Below, piece after piece: positions 25,767-34,503 of a stretch of DNA of 64,000 nt; within the stretch, counting starts at the first letter, position 1, and every line of letters begins with the position of its first letter. Position numbers and translations under genes: made by a program. Source of the stretch: JANNMJ01 sp031425525 (GTDB lineage: Bacteria > Bacteroidota > Bacteroidia > Cytophagales > Hymenobacteraceae); NCBI GenBank assembly GCA_031425525.1, contig JANPJM010000050.1:62001-126000 (forward strand), written 5' to 3'. A model generated the notes under the pieces. That model did not search any database. It had not been told where the DNA came from and worked only from the letters and a program-made list of their open reading frames with translations.

Positions 25767-27123
25767 CCTTCCCTCCTTCCGTTGTGGTTTTGGTGCCGCC
25801 TTTGCCGCCGGCCGCCGCATCGGGCAAATCGGCGGGAAAGGCGTTGATCTGCCGCCACAGTTCATACCACACGGGTACCGTTTTGAGCATCGCCCAGCCG
25901 TTTACCCCCGAACCGGGCCGCAATTGGGGCGGCCACGGGTTGTCGGTGGAATCCGGGACGACGAGCATCCGGTACTTGCCGGTAGCGGCATCGGCCACAT
26001 AATCGACCACCTGCACGCGCCCGCCGAAGGTACCGATACTCGCGCCCGGCCAGCCCGAAAACTGGAGCGCCGGCCACCCGTCGAACTCCAGCCGCACGGG
26101 CGTACCGGGCCGCACGAGCGGCAAATCGACGGGCCGAACGAACACCGTGGCAATCAGCGGCGAGCCGGTGGGCATAATCGTCGCCACCGATTCACCTTCC
26201 TTGATCGTCTCCCCGACGCCCACCCGCAACGCGCGCACCACGATGCCATCCTGCGGCGCCCGCAAAATGTAGTTGCCCTGCCGAACCTGCACCGATGCGA
26301 GCTTATTGATGAGCTTCGACAGCTCGCTGTTCCCATCGGCCAACGCCGATTGCGCCGATGACCGATCCGACTCCGCCTTCGCCAGTTTATCGGCGTATTC
26401 GGCGCCCAACGACGAGATTTCGATGCGCGAATTGAGCAACTCGTTCCGCGAAACCAGCAACTTCGACTGCCCTGAAATCAGCTTCGATTCGGTCTCTTGG
26501 CGCTTCAAACGGCGTTTCTCCAACTCCGTCAGCGGGAATAATCCTTTGGCGTACAACGCTTCGAGACGGGCGAGTTGCTGGTCGGCGACGCGGCGCTCCA
26601 GGGTAGCGGCCAGCACGTCGGCGGAATCGGACTGCACTTTCAGCCGCGACTGCTTGATCTTGTTGTACGCCTTTTGAATCGAGAGCCCCCGACCATCGGT
26701 CAGGGCCGCGATTTGCTGCGTGAGCGCCTCCACCTTGGTTTTGTACGCCACGATGGCGGCCTCCTTCGCCGCCACCTGCTCGCGCAAACGGGTAATGATT
26801 TGCGGGTCGAAGTACTCATCCTTTACCTCCGACAGCACCAGAATCGTATCGCCGCGCCGCACGCGGTCGCCTTCCTGGTGCCGCCAGCGCTCGATGCGCC
26901 CCGCAATCACGGTCTGAATGGTTTGCGGCCGGTCTTCGGGCCGCAGCGCGGTGGTGGTGCCGCTGCCGCTGATGTTCTGCTGCCACGGCAGAAACAAGCA
27001 CAGGAAAAGCGCGATGCCGATGCCTGTGACCCAACGGGCCAGCCGGCGCCCGGCGCGCGGCGTGCGCAGCTCTTGCAGCTCGCGCAAATGCTCTTCGGCG
27101 GCGGTTTGGGTGATGATTGCCAA
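25753..27123 (-). CDS. HlyD-family membrane fusion protein
   Basis: The product has 456 residues. One N-terminal membrane segment (WVTGIGIALFLCLFLPW, about 31-47) is followed by a lipoyl half-motif (IQTVIAGRIERWRHQEGDRV), a long coiled-coil hairpin at about 125-280, the second lipoyl half (ILRAPQDGIVVRALRVGVGE), and a beta-barrel. The C-terminus is Gly/Lys/Thr-rich. It should bridge the inner-membrane ABC protein and the TolC protein. It sits between them in the operon, 159 bp after the ABC gene. That gap is filled with TTTAGGGTTTAG-like repeats. Confidence 0.9.
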   Translation of the reverse strand: MAIITQTAAEEHLRELQELRTPRAGRRLARWVTGIGIALFLCLFLPWQQNISGSGTTTALRPEDRPQTIQTVIAGRIERWRHQEGDRVRRGDTILVLSEVKDEYFDPQIITRLREQVAAKEAAIVAYKTKVEALTQQIAALTDGRGLSIQKAYNKIKQSRLKVQSDSADVLAATLERRVADQQLARLEALYAKGLFPLTELEKRRLKRQETESKLISGQSKLLVSRNELLNSRIEISSLGAEYADKLAKAESDRSSAQSALADGNSELSKLINKLASVQVRQGNYILRAPQDGIVVRALRVGVGETIKEGESVATIMPTGSPLIATVFVRPVDLPLVRPGTPVRLEFDGWPALQFSGWPGASIGTFGGRVQVVDYVADAATGKYRMLVVPDSTDNPWPPQLRPGSGVNGWAMLKTVPVWYELWRQINAFPADLPDAAAGGKGGTKTTTEGGKDAKK

Positions 27124-27130
27124 TGTGTTG

Positions 27131-27278
27131 TTTTTAGTTTTTAGGGTTTAGTTTTTAGTTTTTAGGGCTTAGGGTTATTGATAATGTGTTAGCGGACAGA
27201 AATTATATTCGACTCGAATTTTCATGAGCTGAACACTAAACCCTGAACCTTAAAAACTAAACCCTAAAAACTACACAC
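27131..27278. repeat. TTTAGTTTTTAGGG-type repeats in the ABC-HlyD gap
   Basis: Units close to GTTTTTAGGGTTTAG occur at about 27131-27175 and as the inverse (CTAAACCCTAAAAAC) at about 27235-27275, so the transcript could fold. The same unit recurs near 36965-36998 and, as one copy, near 45955. Confidence 0.65.
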
Positions 27279-27282
27279 TACC

Positions 27283-29538
27283 TCACGCCACCAATTCCGC
27301 CATCAACTCGCGGAAGGCCCGGTCGCTCCCCAGCAACTCATCGTACGGCGCCGGCGGCGAGACTTGCCCTTCGCGCACCACCGCTACGTGCCGCAGCAAC
27401 CGCAGCACCGCCGGCGAATCGGTGAGGCAGACCAGCGCCCACGGCCGCTCTTCGGCAAACAGCCAGTTGAAGCAGCGGTGGCGGTCGTGGGGTTCCAGCT
27501 CCACGGGGTCGCGCAGGAGCAACAGGCGCGGGTGCGCGATTACCGCGCGCGCCAGCAGCAGCTTCGAGATGAGGCCGTCAGGCAGGGCCGGGTCGGCGGG
27601 AATGAGTTCGGTGTCGAGGCCGCGCGGGAGTTGGTTGATGAGCTCGTGCATCCCCAGGCCGCTGAGGGTCTGGTGCAGGTGCGCGGTGGTAATGCCGGGG
27701 CGCCCCAACGTGATGTTTTCGAGGGCCGTACCGGCGAAAATGTCGCGCTGCGTGATGGTTTCGCCAATCAGACGGCGCAGGGCTTCGCGGTCGAGACTCG
27801 GCAGCGCCAGCCCGTTTACCGTGATGACGCCATCGTAGGGCAACTGGCCGAGGAGGGTGCGGCACAAATCGACGGTGGCTTCGGGGTCGGCGGAGGTGAG
27901 GCCGAGCCGCGCTTCGGGCTCGATGACGAGCGACGCGTTCCGCGCCACCACCCGCCCCGTGAGCGGGTAATGGGTGGTGACTTCTTCGTACGCCACGCGC
28001 AAACCCTGACCGAAATCGGGGTTCAGGCCGCTTACTTCTTCCAGCGGCTTATCGGTGATATGGCCGAGCTTGTCGAGGCCGGTCAGCAGGTCGTACACCA
28101 CATCGAGGCTCAGAATCAGCTTCTCGACGGCCCCGACGATGAGGACGATGATGAGTTCCGAAGCCACGATTTGCCCCAGCGAAATCTGGCCCTGCGCGAG
28201 CAACACACTCGCCAGAATCAACAACCCTCCGACCACCAGCGTCTTGAACGCGATGGCGTAGGTGTAGAGCGTCATCAGCACCTTGAAATGCTCTTTGCGG
28301 TAGTGCAAATAGCCGGCGACCAGCGCATCGGCTTTTTGCACCGCCAGCGTGCCGTGCGGCGCCAACCGAAACGCCGACAGCGCCCGCGCCACTTCTTCGA
28401 GCCAGAACGCCGCGCGGTACTTGTACTTCGATTCGGTGATGCTCGTCTTGAGCCCTTTCGGCCCTACCGTACGGATGATGACGTACAGAATCAGCACCAG
28501 AATCATCGAAAAAAAGATGAAAAAGGTGTGATAAAACGACAGCACCAGCAACCCGAACACCACTTGCAGAACGGCGGCCGAGATGTCGATGAGCAGTTTC
28601 GGCAGCCCTTTCTGCACGTTCAGCACATCGAAAAACCGGTTTACGGCTTCCGGCGGATACTCGCCTTCCCAACCGCGCGTGGGCTCGATGCGCGGTAGGC
28701 GCCGGGCAAAATCGAGGGCGGTGCGGGCGAAAATCCGCCGTTGCAGCACTTCCACCAACGAAATCTGCTGCACCTGCAAGATGCCGCTGATGATGATAGA
28801 CGCAATGATGAGCGACACCAGCACCACCACGCTCGCGCCCACGAGGCCGCCGCTCATCAGCCCGATGAGCGCCTGCACGCCGAGCGGCAGGACCAGCCCT
28901 AGCAGCCCCACCGCAATGGTGTAGACGTAGATGTAGTAGATATCGCGTTTTTCGAGGCGCAGCAACTCCACCAGCCGCTGCACCGGCGTGAGGTGAGTGG
29001 GCTGGTGGTCGCCGTGGCCGTTGGTGGGCGTACCGGCCGTAGTGGTGTGGCCGTCGGTAGCGGTAGCGGCGTGCGGCAAGACCAGCGGAAACAGCATCAG
29101 CACGCCGGAACCGGTGGGCGCGCCGGCCTCATCGGCGGCGCACATTACCAACTCTTCGGCATGCAGGACGGCGGGGTGCCAGGTGCCGTCAGGGGCCAAT
29201 TCTTCGGATTGGCGTACCCCGCGCCCTTTGTCGGGGCGGTAGGTAATCACGGCGCGCGGCGCCGCTTCGTTCGGCGTTCGCCGAAACAGCACGATGGGGT
29301 GAAAGAGGTCGGTGAGGAGGCCGTCGAGTTCGGCGGGAGCCACGGCGCGGCGCACCAGCGCCACGTGGGCGCGCTGACCAAGCCGGGCGATTTCGGCGGC
29401 GAGGGTAGCGGCGTCGGGCGGGCGGTTGGCCGAGGTGGTCGGCGGCGCAATGGTTTCCGTCCAGTGCGGCGGCGGCGGCGTATGGTCGAGTAAGGGCAGC
29501 AGCCGCCGGACGACGGCCAACGGAATGTTGGAGAACAT
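27283..29538 (-). CDS. T1SS-like ABC exporter protein with a degenerate nucleotide-binding domain
   Basis: From ATG 29538 the product has 751 residues; the open frame extends further upstream but the start MFSNIPLAVVRRLLP is the best. The N-terminal domain (about 30-220) is of unclear type. An ABC membrane domain follows with about six segments (such as IYYIYVYTIAVGLLGLVLP and LLIDISAAVLQVVFGLLVL). The C-terminal region aligns by order with an ABC ATPase but has lost the motifs: Walker A is GLTSADPEATVDL with no Gly-Lys-Ser/Thr, the signature is LPDGLISKLLLAR, Walker B is LLLLRDPVE with no Asp-Glu, and no H-switch His is seen. The Q-loop region is kept (ETITQRDIFAGTALENITLG). HlyD and TolC genes follow. 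Confidence 0.85.
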   Translation of the reverse strand: MFSNIPLAVVRRLLPLLDHTPPPPHWTETIAPPTTSANRPPDAATLAAEIARLGQRAHVALVRRAVAPAELDGLLTDLFHPIVLFRRTPNEAAPRAVITYRPDKGRGVRQSEELAPDGTWHPAVLHAEELVMCAADEAGAPTGSGVLMLFPLVLPHAATATDGHTTTAGTPTNGHGDHQPTHLTPVQRLVELLRLEKRDIYYIYVYTIAVGLLGLVLPLGVQALIGLMSGGLVGASVVVLVSLIIASIIISGILQVQQISLVEVLQRRIFARTALDFARRLPRIEPTRGWEGEYPPEAVNRFFDVLNVQKGLPKLLIDISAAVLQVVFGLLVLSFYHTFFIFFSMILVLILYVIIRTVGPKGLKTSITESKYKYRAAFWLEEVARALSAFRLAPHGTLAVQKADALVAGYLHYRKEHFKVLMTLYTYAIAFKTLVVGGLLILASVLLAQGQISLGQIVASELIIVLIVGAVEKLILSLDVVYDLLTGLDKLGHITDKPLEEVSGLNPDFGQGLRVAYEEVTTHYPLTGRVVARNASLVIEPEARLGLTSADPEATVDLCRTLLGQLPYDGVITVNGLALPSLDREALRRLIGETITQRDIFAGTALENITLGRPGITTAHLHQTLSGLGMHELINQLPRGLDTELIPADPALPDGLISKLLLARAVIAHPRLLLLRDPVELEPHDRHRCFNWLFAEERPWALVCLTDSPAVLRLLRHVAVVREGQVSPPAPYDELLGSDRAFRELMAELVA

Positions 29539-29755
29539 GAAGCGCGAGTAGGTGAAGCGGACGGGCGCCCCGAGCCGCCCACGCGGGCGGTTCAAGGCTA
29601 AACTACTGAATGGCGGCGAGGTTCTCCAAAGACAAATTTTAGCGGTGAAGCGGAATGCGCGAGGGTGTGGTGGTGGTCGCCGAGCTGGCGGGCGGCAAAT
29701 ATCGCCGAAAGCACTGTCGAAATGTATCCGGAGGTCGAAAGAGGCCGCCGTACTT

Positions 29756-29908
29756 AGTGCGGAAACCTTTCCCGGCCTCCAACACTGCCAAAGAATGACA
29801 ACGGAAGCCTTCCCCGACCTCAAGAAAAGCTTCCGCAGTGCTGCGGAAGCTTTTCCTGACCCCCGGAACTGCCAAAGCGTCAGTATTTAAACGGTTCCGG
29901 GGGTCAGG
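29756..29908. repeat. Three imperfect units of about 42 bp plus two perfect inverted repeats
   Basis: Units that start GGAA(A/G)C(C/T)TT(T/C)CC begin at 29761, 29803 and 29846; two of them end in ACTGCCAAAG. A 13-bp perfect stem lies at 29825-29854 (AAAAGCTTCCGCA with loop GTGC). A 15-bp perfect inverted repeat pairs 29855-29869 with 29894-29908. No gene is supported in the 544 bp between 29539 and 30082. Confidence 0.7.
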
Positions 29909-29955
29909 ATAGCTTGCCGACGCAATTTCGGGCCAAAACCCCGATTGGCAGGGGA

Positions 29956-30032
29956 GGAGCGCGGGCCTGCGGCCCGCTTGCCGCCGCCAACACGCTACCA
30001 GGCTCGACAAGCGGGCCTCCGACCCGCGCTCC
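29956..30032. repeat. GC-rich REP-like inverted repeat
   Basis: GGAGCGCGGG at 29956 and CCCGCGCTCC ending at 30032 pair perfectly, with a second inner match (CAAGCGGGCC with GGCCCGCTTG). Each 25-base arm is itself a small palindrome. It lies upstream of the Crp-like gene. Confidence 0.7.
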
Positions 30033-30082
30033 TTTTGCTGCTCAACCTAGCTTTGCGGTTCATCATCGCCCACCCCAAATCA

Positions 30083-30691
30083 ATGGCGCCCACCGCCCCC
30101 TGGATAGCTGAATTGGATGCGCTGCTCGCACCTTTTGGCGGGTATACCACCTTCGCGCCCGCCGATATCGAGGTGCTGCGCACCCTCATGACCGAGTTGC
30201 ACGTGCCCGCGCACCAGCCGCTCTACGACCGGTTTACGCCGCCCCGGCACGACTACCTGATTCTGCAAGGCGGCGTAAAATGCGTCACCCAGCACCCGGA
30301 CGGCGAGCGGATTCTGTTTTTCGCGTTTGAAGGCGAGGCCATCGGGTACCCCGACTTGAACACGCCGTGGGACGTTCTGCCGAAAACCGAGCAGTTCGAG
30401 ACCCTGGAGCCGTGCCGGCTGCTGCGCTTCGACCACGAGGCGTTTGCACGGGCGGCCCGCACCCATCCGGCGCTCCTCGTCCTCGAAAACCTAACCCTGA
30501 AAGAGTACATCAATTTCCTGCAACGGCGCCTGCACGCCCAACTCAGCACCACGGCGGCGGCGCGCTACGAGCAGTTGCTGCGCTACGAGCCGCACCTGCC
30601 CCAGCGAGTACCCCAACACTTGCTAGCCAACTATTTGGGGATGAGCCCCGAAACTCTCAGCCGAATCCGCGCCCAACGCGCCGGAACTTGA
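30083..30691 (+). CDS. Crp/Fnr-family transcriptional regulator
   Basis: From ATG 30083 the product has 202 residues. A cyclic-nucleotide-binding-like beta-roll occupies about 25-125 (HDYLILQGGVKC, ERILFFAFEGEAIGYPDL). The long C-helix and a winged helix-turn-helix follow at about 150-198 (VPQHLLANYLGMSPETLSRIR). The residues that bind cAMP in Crp are not obvious, as is usual for Bacteroidota members of this family. An upstream frame to 29945 lies inside a palindromic repeat and is rejected. A TAGCTTTG box at 30048-30055 could be its -7 element. The acyltransferase-like gene follows. Confidence 0.88.
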   Translation: MAPTAPWIAELDALLAPFGGYTTFAPADIEVLRTLMTELHVPAHQPLYDRFTPPRHDYLILQGGVKCVTQHPDGERILFFAFEGEAIGYPDLNTPWDVLPKTEQFETLEPCRLLRFDHEAFARAARTHPALLVLENLTLKEYINFLQRRLHAQLSTTAAARYEQLLRYEPHLPQRVPQHLLANYLGMSPETLSRIRAQRAGT

Positions 30692-30751
30692 CGAATATCA
30701 ATGCCGAAGGGGTTGCGGGAGGACGTGCTTTGTCAAAAAAGAAGCTCGTCT

Positions 30752-31912
30752 ATGATTCCTGCATCTGCGGCTGCAACCACTGCCCCACCGGCCGCCGAGC
30801 CGAGTATCCACCCGGCGCCTCCAACCCGTCCGGCCCGCATCGTAGCCTTCGATTTGGCGCGCGGCGCGGCCGTGGTGTTCATGATCCTCATCCACGTCCT
30901 CAACCTCATTTCCACGGAGGCGCTGGAACACCATACGCGGTTTGGGCGAGTGGTGAGTTTGTTGGGCAGCACGCCCGCCGCGCCGGTTTTTATGCTGTTG
31001 ATGGGCGCCTCGTTCGTGCTGGCTCCGCCGCGCAGTACGAGGGCGGGCATCGGGCGGGGGCTGCAGCTCCTGGCCACGGGGTACGCCCTAAACCTGGCCC
31101 GTTTCGTGGCGCCGCTCGCGCTGGCCCGCTCCCTCGACCCCACCGCCGCCATCCCCCACGCCCAAAACGGGCTGCTGGCGTACGCGTTCATCATCGATAT
31201 TCTGCAATTCGCGGGCTTGGCGTACATCGTCCTGACGCTGTTGCACGCCCGCCGCGCCCGCTCGTGGGCCGTGGGCGCGCTGCTGGTAGAGGTCGCGCTG
31301 GTGTCGCCGTACCTCTGGGGCCGGTTCGCGGATGTGCCGGTAGTGGGGCGACTGGCCGATTTGCTCTGGGGGTCGCGCGGCGAGTTGGTGGCGTTTCCGC
31401 TGTTCCCCTGGCTGGCGTACCCGTTGGCGGGCTACCTGCTGGGGCAGTGGCTCCAGCGGGCGCCGGGCGCCGGTATCGACCACTTTTTCAGCCGACTACT
31501 GCGGGTCGCGCTGCCGCTGCTGGTGGCCGGCGGCCTCTGGACGGCCACCGACCCCACCTACCACCTCGGCGATTACTGGCACACCGGACCGGGCGGCATC
31601 GCGGCGTCCATCGGCTTTATAGGGGTGTGGCTGTGGGGGTGGCACCACCTGAGCCGGTGGGTACGTGGTACTTCGGTGGAAGCGTTGCTGCTCTTCGGCA
31701 GCCGCAACGTCACCACGATCTACCTCATTCAGTGGACTTTGATCGGGTGGCTGACGCTGCTGACGGGCTACAAAACCGCTGGTTTGACCGCCACTTTACT
31801 TTGGATGGTTCTCGCGCTGGTGGTCAGTTTGGGGCTGGCCTGGGGCCGAAATCGGTGGTGGCCCGCCCGCCGCTCCGCTCAAATAGCCCGCCGCAGCACC
31901 AACGTGGTATAA
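30752..31912 (+). CDS. DUF1624 / heparan-alpha-glucosaminide N-acetyltransferase-like membrane protein
   Basis: From ATG 30752 the product has 386 residues. After a Pro/Ala-rich lead comes RIVAFDLARGAAVVFMILIHVLN, the signature first membrane helix of DUF1624 proteins, with the conserved Arg and His. About nine further membrane segments follow. Related proteins transfer acetyl groups across membranes; here the substrate is unknown. It is downstream of the Crp-like regulator by 60 bp and may be its target. Its 3' end overlaps the convergent retropepsin gene by 34 bp. Confidence 0.8.
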   Translation: MIPASAAATTAPPAAEPSIHPAPPTRPARIVAFDLARGAAVVFMILIHVLNLISTEALEHHTRFGRVVSLLGSTPAAPVFMLLMGASFVLAPPRSTRAGIGRGLQLLATGYALNLARFVAPLALARSLDPTAAIPHAQNGLLAYAFIIDILQFAGLAYIVLTLLHARRARSWAVGALLVEVALVSPYLWGRFADVPVVGRLADLLWGSRGELVAFPLFPWLAYPLAGYLLGQWLQRAPGAGIDHFFSRLLRVALPLLVAGGLWTATDPTYHLGDYWHTGPGGIAASIGFIGVWLWGWHHLSRWVRGTSVEALLLFGSRNVTTIYLIQWTLIGWLTLLTGYKTAGLTATLLWMVLALVVSLGLAWGRNRWWPARRSAQIARRSTNVV

Positions 31913-33159
31913 AACAACTCGGTCGTGCGGCGCACCAACAGCGGAATCGGCCGGCCATCGCGCGAGCGCAGCAACTGATCGAGCGCGGTAAGCGAGTAGG
32001 TATCGGTGCCGCGCCCGTCGATGGCGAGTAGCTCATCGTCGGGGAGGAGCCCGGCGACTTCGGCCGGCGAACCGGGTGTTACCTGCACCACCACGATGCG
32101 CCGCAACGAAGTGCCGCGCGCCGCCAGATCGCAGCCGCTCATGTCGTGTTCGAACGGCGCGCGCAGCCCGCTGCCCGGCCGCAGCCACAGGCCGCGTCCT
32201 GGATAATCGAACCACACCCGGAACCGCCGCAGTGCCTCGTAGCCGAGCGTACCCTCGCGCCGGACACGCACCTTGGCGCGCGCCGCCGCCGAATCGGGGA
32301 ACGACACCAGCGGCAGCCGCAGCCGGTATGGCCCCAGTGCCAGCGCCCCCGCCCGCCCCAGCCAGCCGTTGATCGGCCCGCTCAGACCGCGCCCCAACTG
32401 CGAGCGCAACCGTTGCGGCGGCAACCGCAGGGCGGGGTGCGCGCCCATTTCGAGCGACAGCGCGTGCCCGGCCCCCGTATCGATGAGCAGCCGCGCGGTA
32501 AGGGTGTCGGCGGGCGCAGCCTGTTCGATCAGACTATTGATGTACGGCTTGCCGCCGCGCACCGCCAACGGCAGCCGCGCGGCCCGGCGCGGCGCCCGAA
32601 ACCGGCCGGGGGCGTGCAGGAAAACGGCGTCGGCGGCAGGCCGAATCTCGACGACGAACGCCCGAAAAACATCGAACCCGATCAGGCCCGCCACCGGCTC
32701 GCCCACGTATTGGCTCAGCCGCAGGACATCGCCGGAAAGTACCGTCAGGGGGATGGCACCCGGCGCCACGCCCGACAATTCGATGCGCACGCTGTCGTGG
32801 TACTCGGCCCGGAGGGCGGCGTCTTCGCCGGCGCCTTCCACGAGCAGGGGCTGGCCGGGCGGCAGGTGCAGCGAATCGCGCACGGCGGGGTCGGTGAGAA
32901 TGGCCGTTTCGACGCCCGTATCCAGCACGAACTGAAACGGTCCACGCCCATTGAGCATCACCGGAATCAGCAGCAGGTTGCGCCGCACGCGCAGCGGCAC
33001 GCGCGCCAGTCGCGCGGTGGGGTTGGCCAGATGTAAAAGCGCCGGCCGACCCGATGCCGGCGCCCCCAATTGCGCCACTCCGCTCGATTGCGCGCGCGCC
33101 GCGCCGCCCGCCAGCAGCGCCGCACTCAGCAAAAACAGGCGGAACCAGTGCGGCGTCAT
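31879..33159 (-). CDS. Secreted retropepsin-like aspartic protease with C-terminal PDZ domain
   Basis: From ATG 33159 the product has 426 residues with a signal peptide (FRLFLLSAALLAGGAARAQ). Two aspartic motifs are visible: FVLDTGVETAILT and LLIDTGAGHALSLE, each with DTG, so a single chain holds both halves of an active site. The C-terminal 90 residues form a PDZ domain (VVVQVTPGSPAEVAGLLPDD and DELLAIDGRGT). Proteins of this layout occur widely in Bacteroidota as putative periplasmic proteases; their substrates are not established. The gene stands alone and is convergent with the acyltransferase-like gene. Confidence 0.87.
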   Translation of the reverse strand: MTPHWFRLFLLSAALLAGGAARAQSSGVAQLGAPASGRPALLHLANPTARLARVPLRVRRNLLLIPVMLNGRGPFQFVLDTGVETAILTDPAVRDSLHLPPGQPLLVEGAGEDAALRAEYHDSVRIELSGVAPGAIPLTVLSGDVLRLSQYVGEPVAGLIGFDVFRAFVVEIRPAADAVFLHAPGRFRAPRRAARLPLAVRGGKPYINSLIEQAAPADTLTARLLIDTGAGHALSLEMGAHPALRLPPQRLRSQLGRGLSGPINGWLGRAGALALGPYRLRLPLVSFPDSAAARAKVRVRREGTLGYEALRRFRVWFDYPGRGLWLRPGSGLRAPFEHDMSGCDLAARGTSLRRIVVVQVTPGSPAEVAGLLPDDELLAIDGRGTDTYSLTALDQLLRSRDGRPIPLLVRRTTELFYTTLVLRRAI

Positions 33160-33288
33160 AGGACGCAAAGATGGCGCGCTGCTGATCGGGTAGCCCCGGC
33201 GTGCGTCCCTTGCCCGGCGGTGGAGTGTGGCGTGGTTTGCTTGCAAATCGCGTAAACGGTGCGCTACGCGGTTTGCAAGCAAAGCACG

Positions 33289-34374
33289 CTACTTCGTAAG
33301 CCCCCCCCACGTCCCCTCCGGCCGCAGCCGCAACCCCCCCCCTTCGGCGTGCAGCGGCGCGGCGGGATTGTCGCCGGGTTGGTAGAGTTGGCCGGTGCCC
33401 AACCCCTGCGGCATATCGGCGGGGCCAAGGTCGGCGGCAAGTTGCGCAATGGCGTTGAGGCCAACGTTCGATTCGAGCGCCGACGTGAGCCACCACCCGA
33501 TGCCGCGCGCCCGCGCCGTCGCCACCCACTGCCGGGTAGCCGCCAGCCCGCCAACCAGCGTCGGCTTCAGCACCAGGAAGGCGGGCTGTACGTGGTCGAG
33601 TAGCTCGGCTTGCGCGGCGGGCTGGGTGAGGCCGATAAGTTCTTCGTCGAGCGCGATGGGCACCGGCGACGTGCGGCAGAGCGCCGCCAGCGCCGCCGGT
33701 TGCCCCGCCGCAATGGGCTGTTCGATGGAATGGAGGCCGAATTCGGCCAGCGCGGCCAGTTTTTCGGGCGCACCGGCGACGGTAAACGCGCCGTTCGCAT
33801 CCACGCGCAACGTCAAGCGCTCCGGCCCGGCCTCGGCCCTGATTTCGCGCAGAATGTCGAGTTCAGTAACGAAATCCAGCGCCCCGATTTTCAGCTTCAA
33901 ACAAGTGTAGCCTTCGGCGAGCTTACGGGCAATCTGCTCGCGCATAAACGCGGGCGTCCCCATCCAAATCAAGCCGTTGATGGGCAGCGCGGCCTCGCCC
34001 CGCGCAAACGGCGAATCGAACAGCACCCGCCGCCCGCCGTTGGTCCAATCCAGGGCAGCCGTTTCGAGCCCGAACCGCACCGACGGCAGCACCGCCGGCA
34101 CCAACCGCAACGCCGCTTCCGCCGAAAACTCGCTCACGGCGGCACGCGTGAAGCGGGCGGCGAGGGCGTTCAGGTGCCCAAAAAAATCGTCGTCTTCATC
34201 CGGACTGAGCCCCGCCAACGGCGACGCCTCCCCTACCCCGGCGGGCTGGTCGGGGTACGCGGGGTCGTCCAGAATCAGGTAATGCGCCACGTGTTCAGTA
34301 AGCGCCCCGCGCGAGGTTTTGGCTGGAAACGAGAACCGCATGGGGCGCCGCACGGCGCGAAGTCGAAGAGCCAT
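33289..34374 (-). CDS. menC: o-succinylbenzoate synthase (enolase superfamily)
   Basis: From ATG 34374 the product has 361 residues. It has a capping N-domain and a TIM-barrel with enolase-superfamily residues: Lys160 and Lys162 in CLKLKIG, metal ligands Asp192 (VDANGAF), Glu218 (SIEQPI) and Asp243 (ALDEEL), and Lys270 in LVLKPTLVGG. This pattern and the Bacteroidota context fit MenC of menaquinone synthesis. A dipeptide epimerase of the same superfamily is less likely but not excluded. No other men gene is in the window. Confidence 0.82.
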   Translation of the reverse strand: MALRLRAVRRPMRFSFPAKTSRGALTEHVAHYLILDDPAYPDQPAGVGEASPLAGLSPDEDDDFFGHLNALAARFTRAAVSEFSAEAALRLVPAVLPSVRFGLETAALDWTNGGRRVLFDSPFARGEAALPINGLIWMGTPAFMREQIARKLAEGYTCLKLKIGALDFVTELDILREIRAEAGPERLTLRVDANGAFTVAGAPEKLAALAEFGLHSIEQPIAAGQPAALAALCRTSPVPIALDEELIGLTQPAAQAELLDHVQPAFLVLKPTLVGGLAATRQWVATARARGIGWWLTSALESNVGLNAIAQLAADLGPADMPQGLGTGQLYQPGDNPAAPLHAEGGGLRLRPEGTWGGLTK

Positions 34375-34503
34375 CAGAAGAAATTTCGCCACCAGCCCGC
34401 CCCGCGCGAACCACGCCGCAAAGCTCGCAACGAAACGCCCCGCCCGGCGCAGCGGCCGAGCAGGGCGTTTCGTAAACCATCTTTTCAGCGCCGCTTCGGC
34501 GCC

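Noticed and set aside
27283..29538. Degenerate ABC motifs caused by a frameshift
   Set aside because: The frame is continuous, the residues around each motif keep ABC-like order (Q-loop, ENITLG region), and no alternative frame restores Walker A.
29639..30010. 123-codon minus-strand frame with repeating Phe-Arg/Ala-Glu-Ala-Phe peptide
   Set aside because: Coding is possible, but the frame is explained by triplicated DNA with strong inverted repeats and has no start signal. Reported as a repeat instead.
30367..32031. 554-codon plus-strand frame
   Set aside because: It lies across the Crp-like and acyltransferase genes in another frame, with low-complexity Arg/Gly/Ala content. The two real genes have clear domains.
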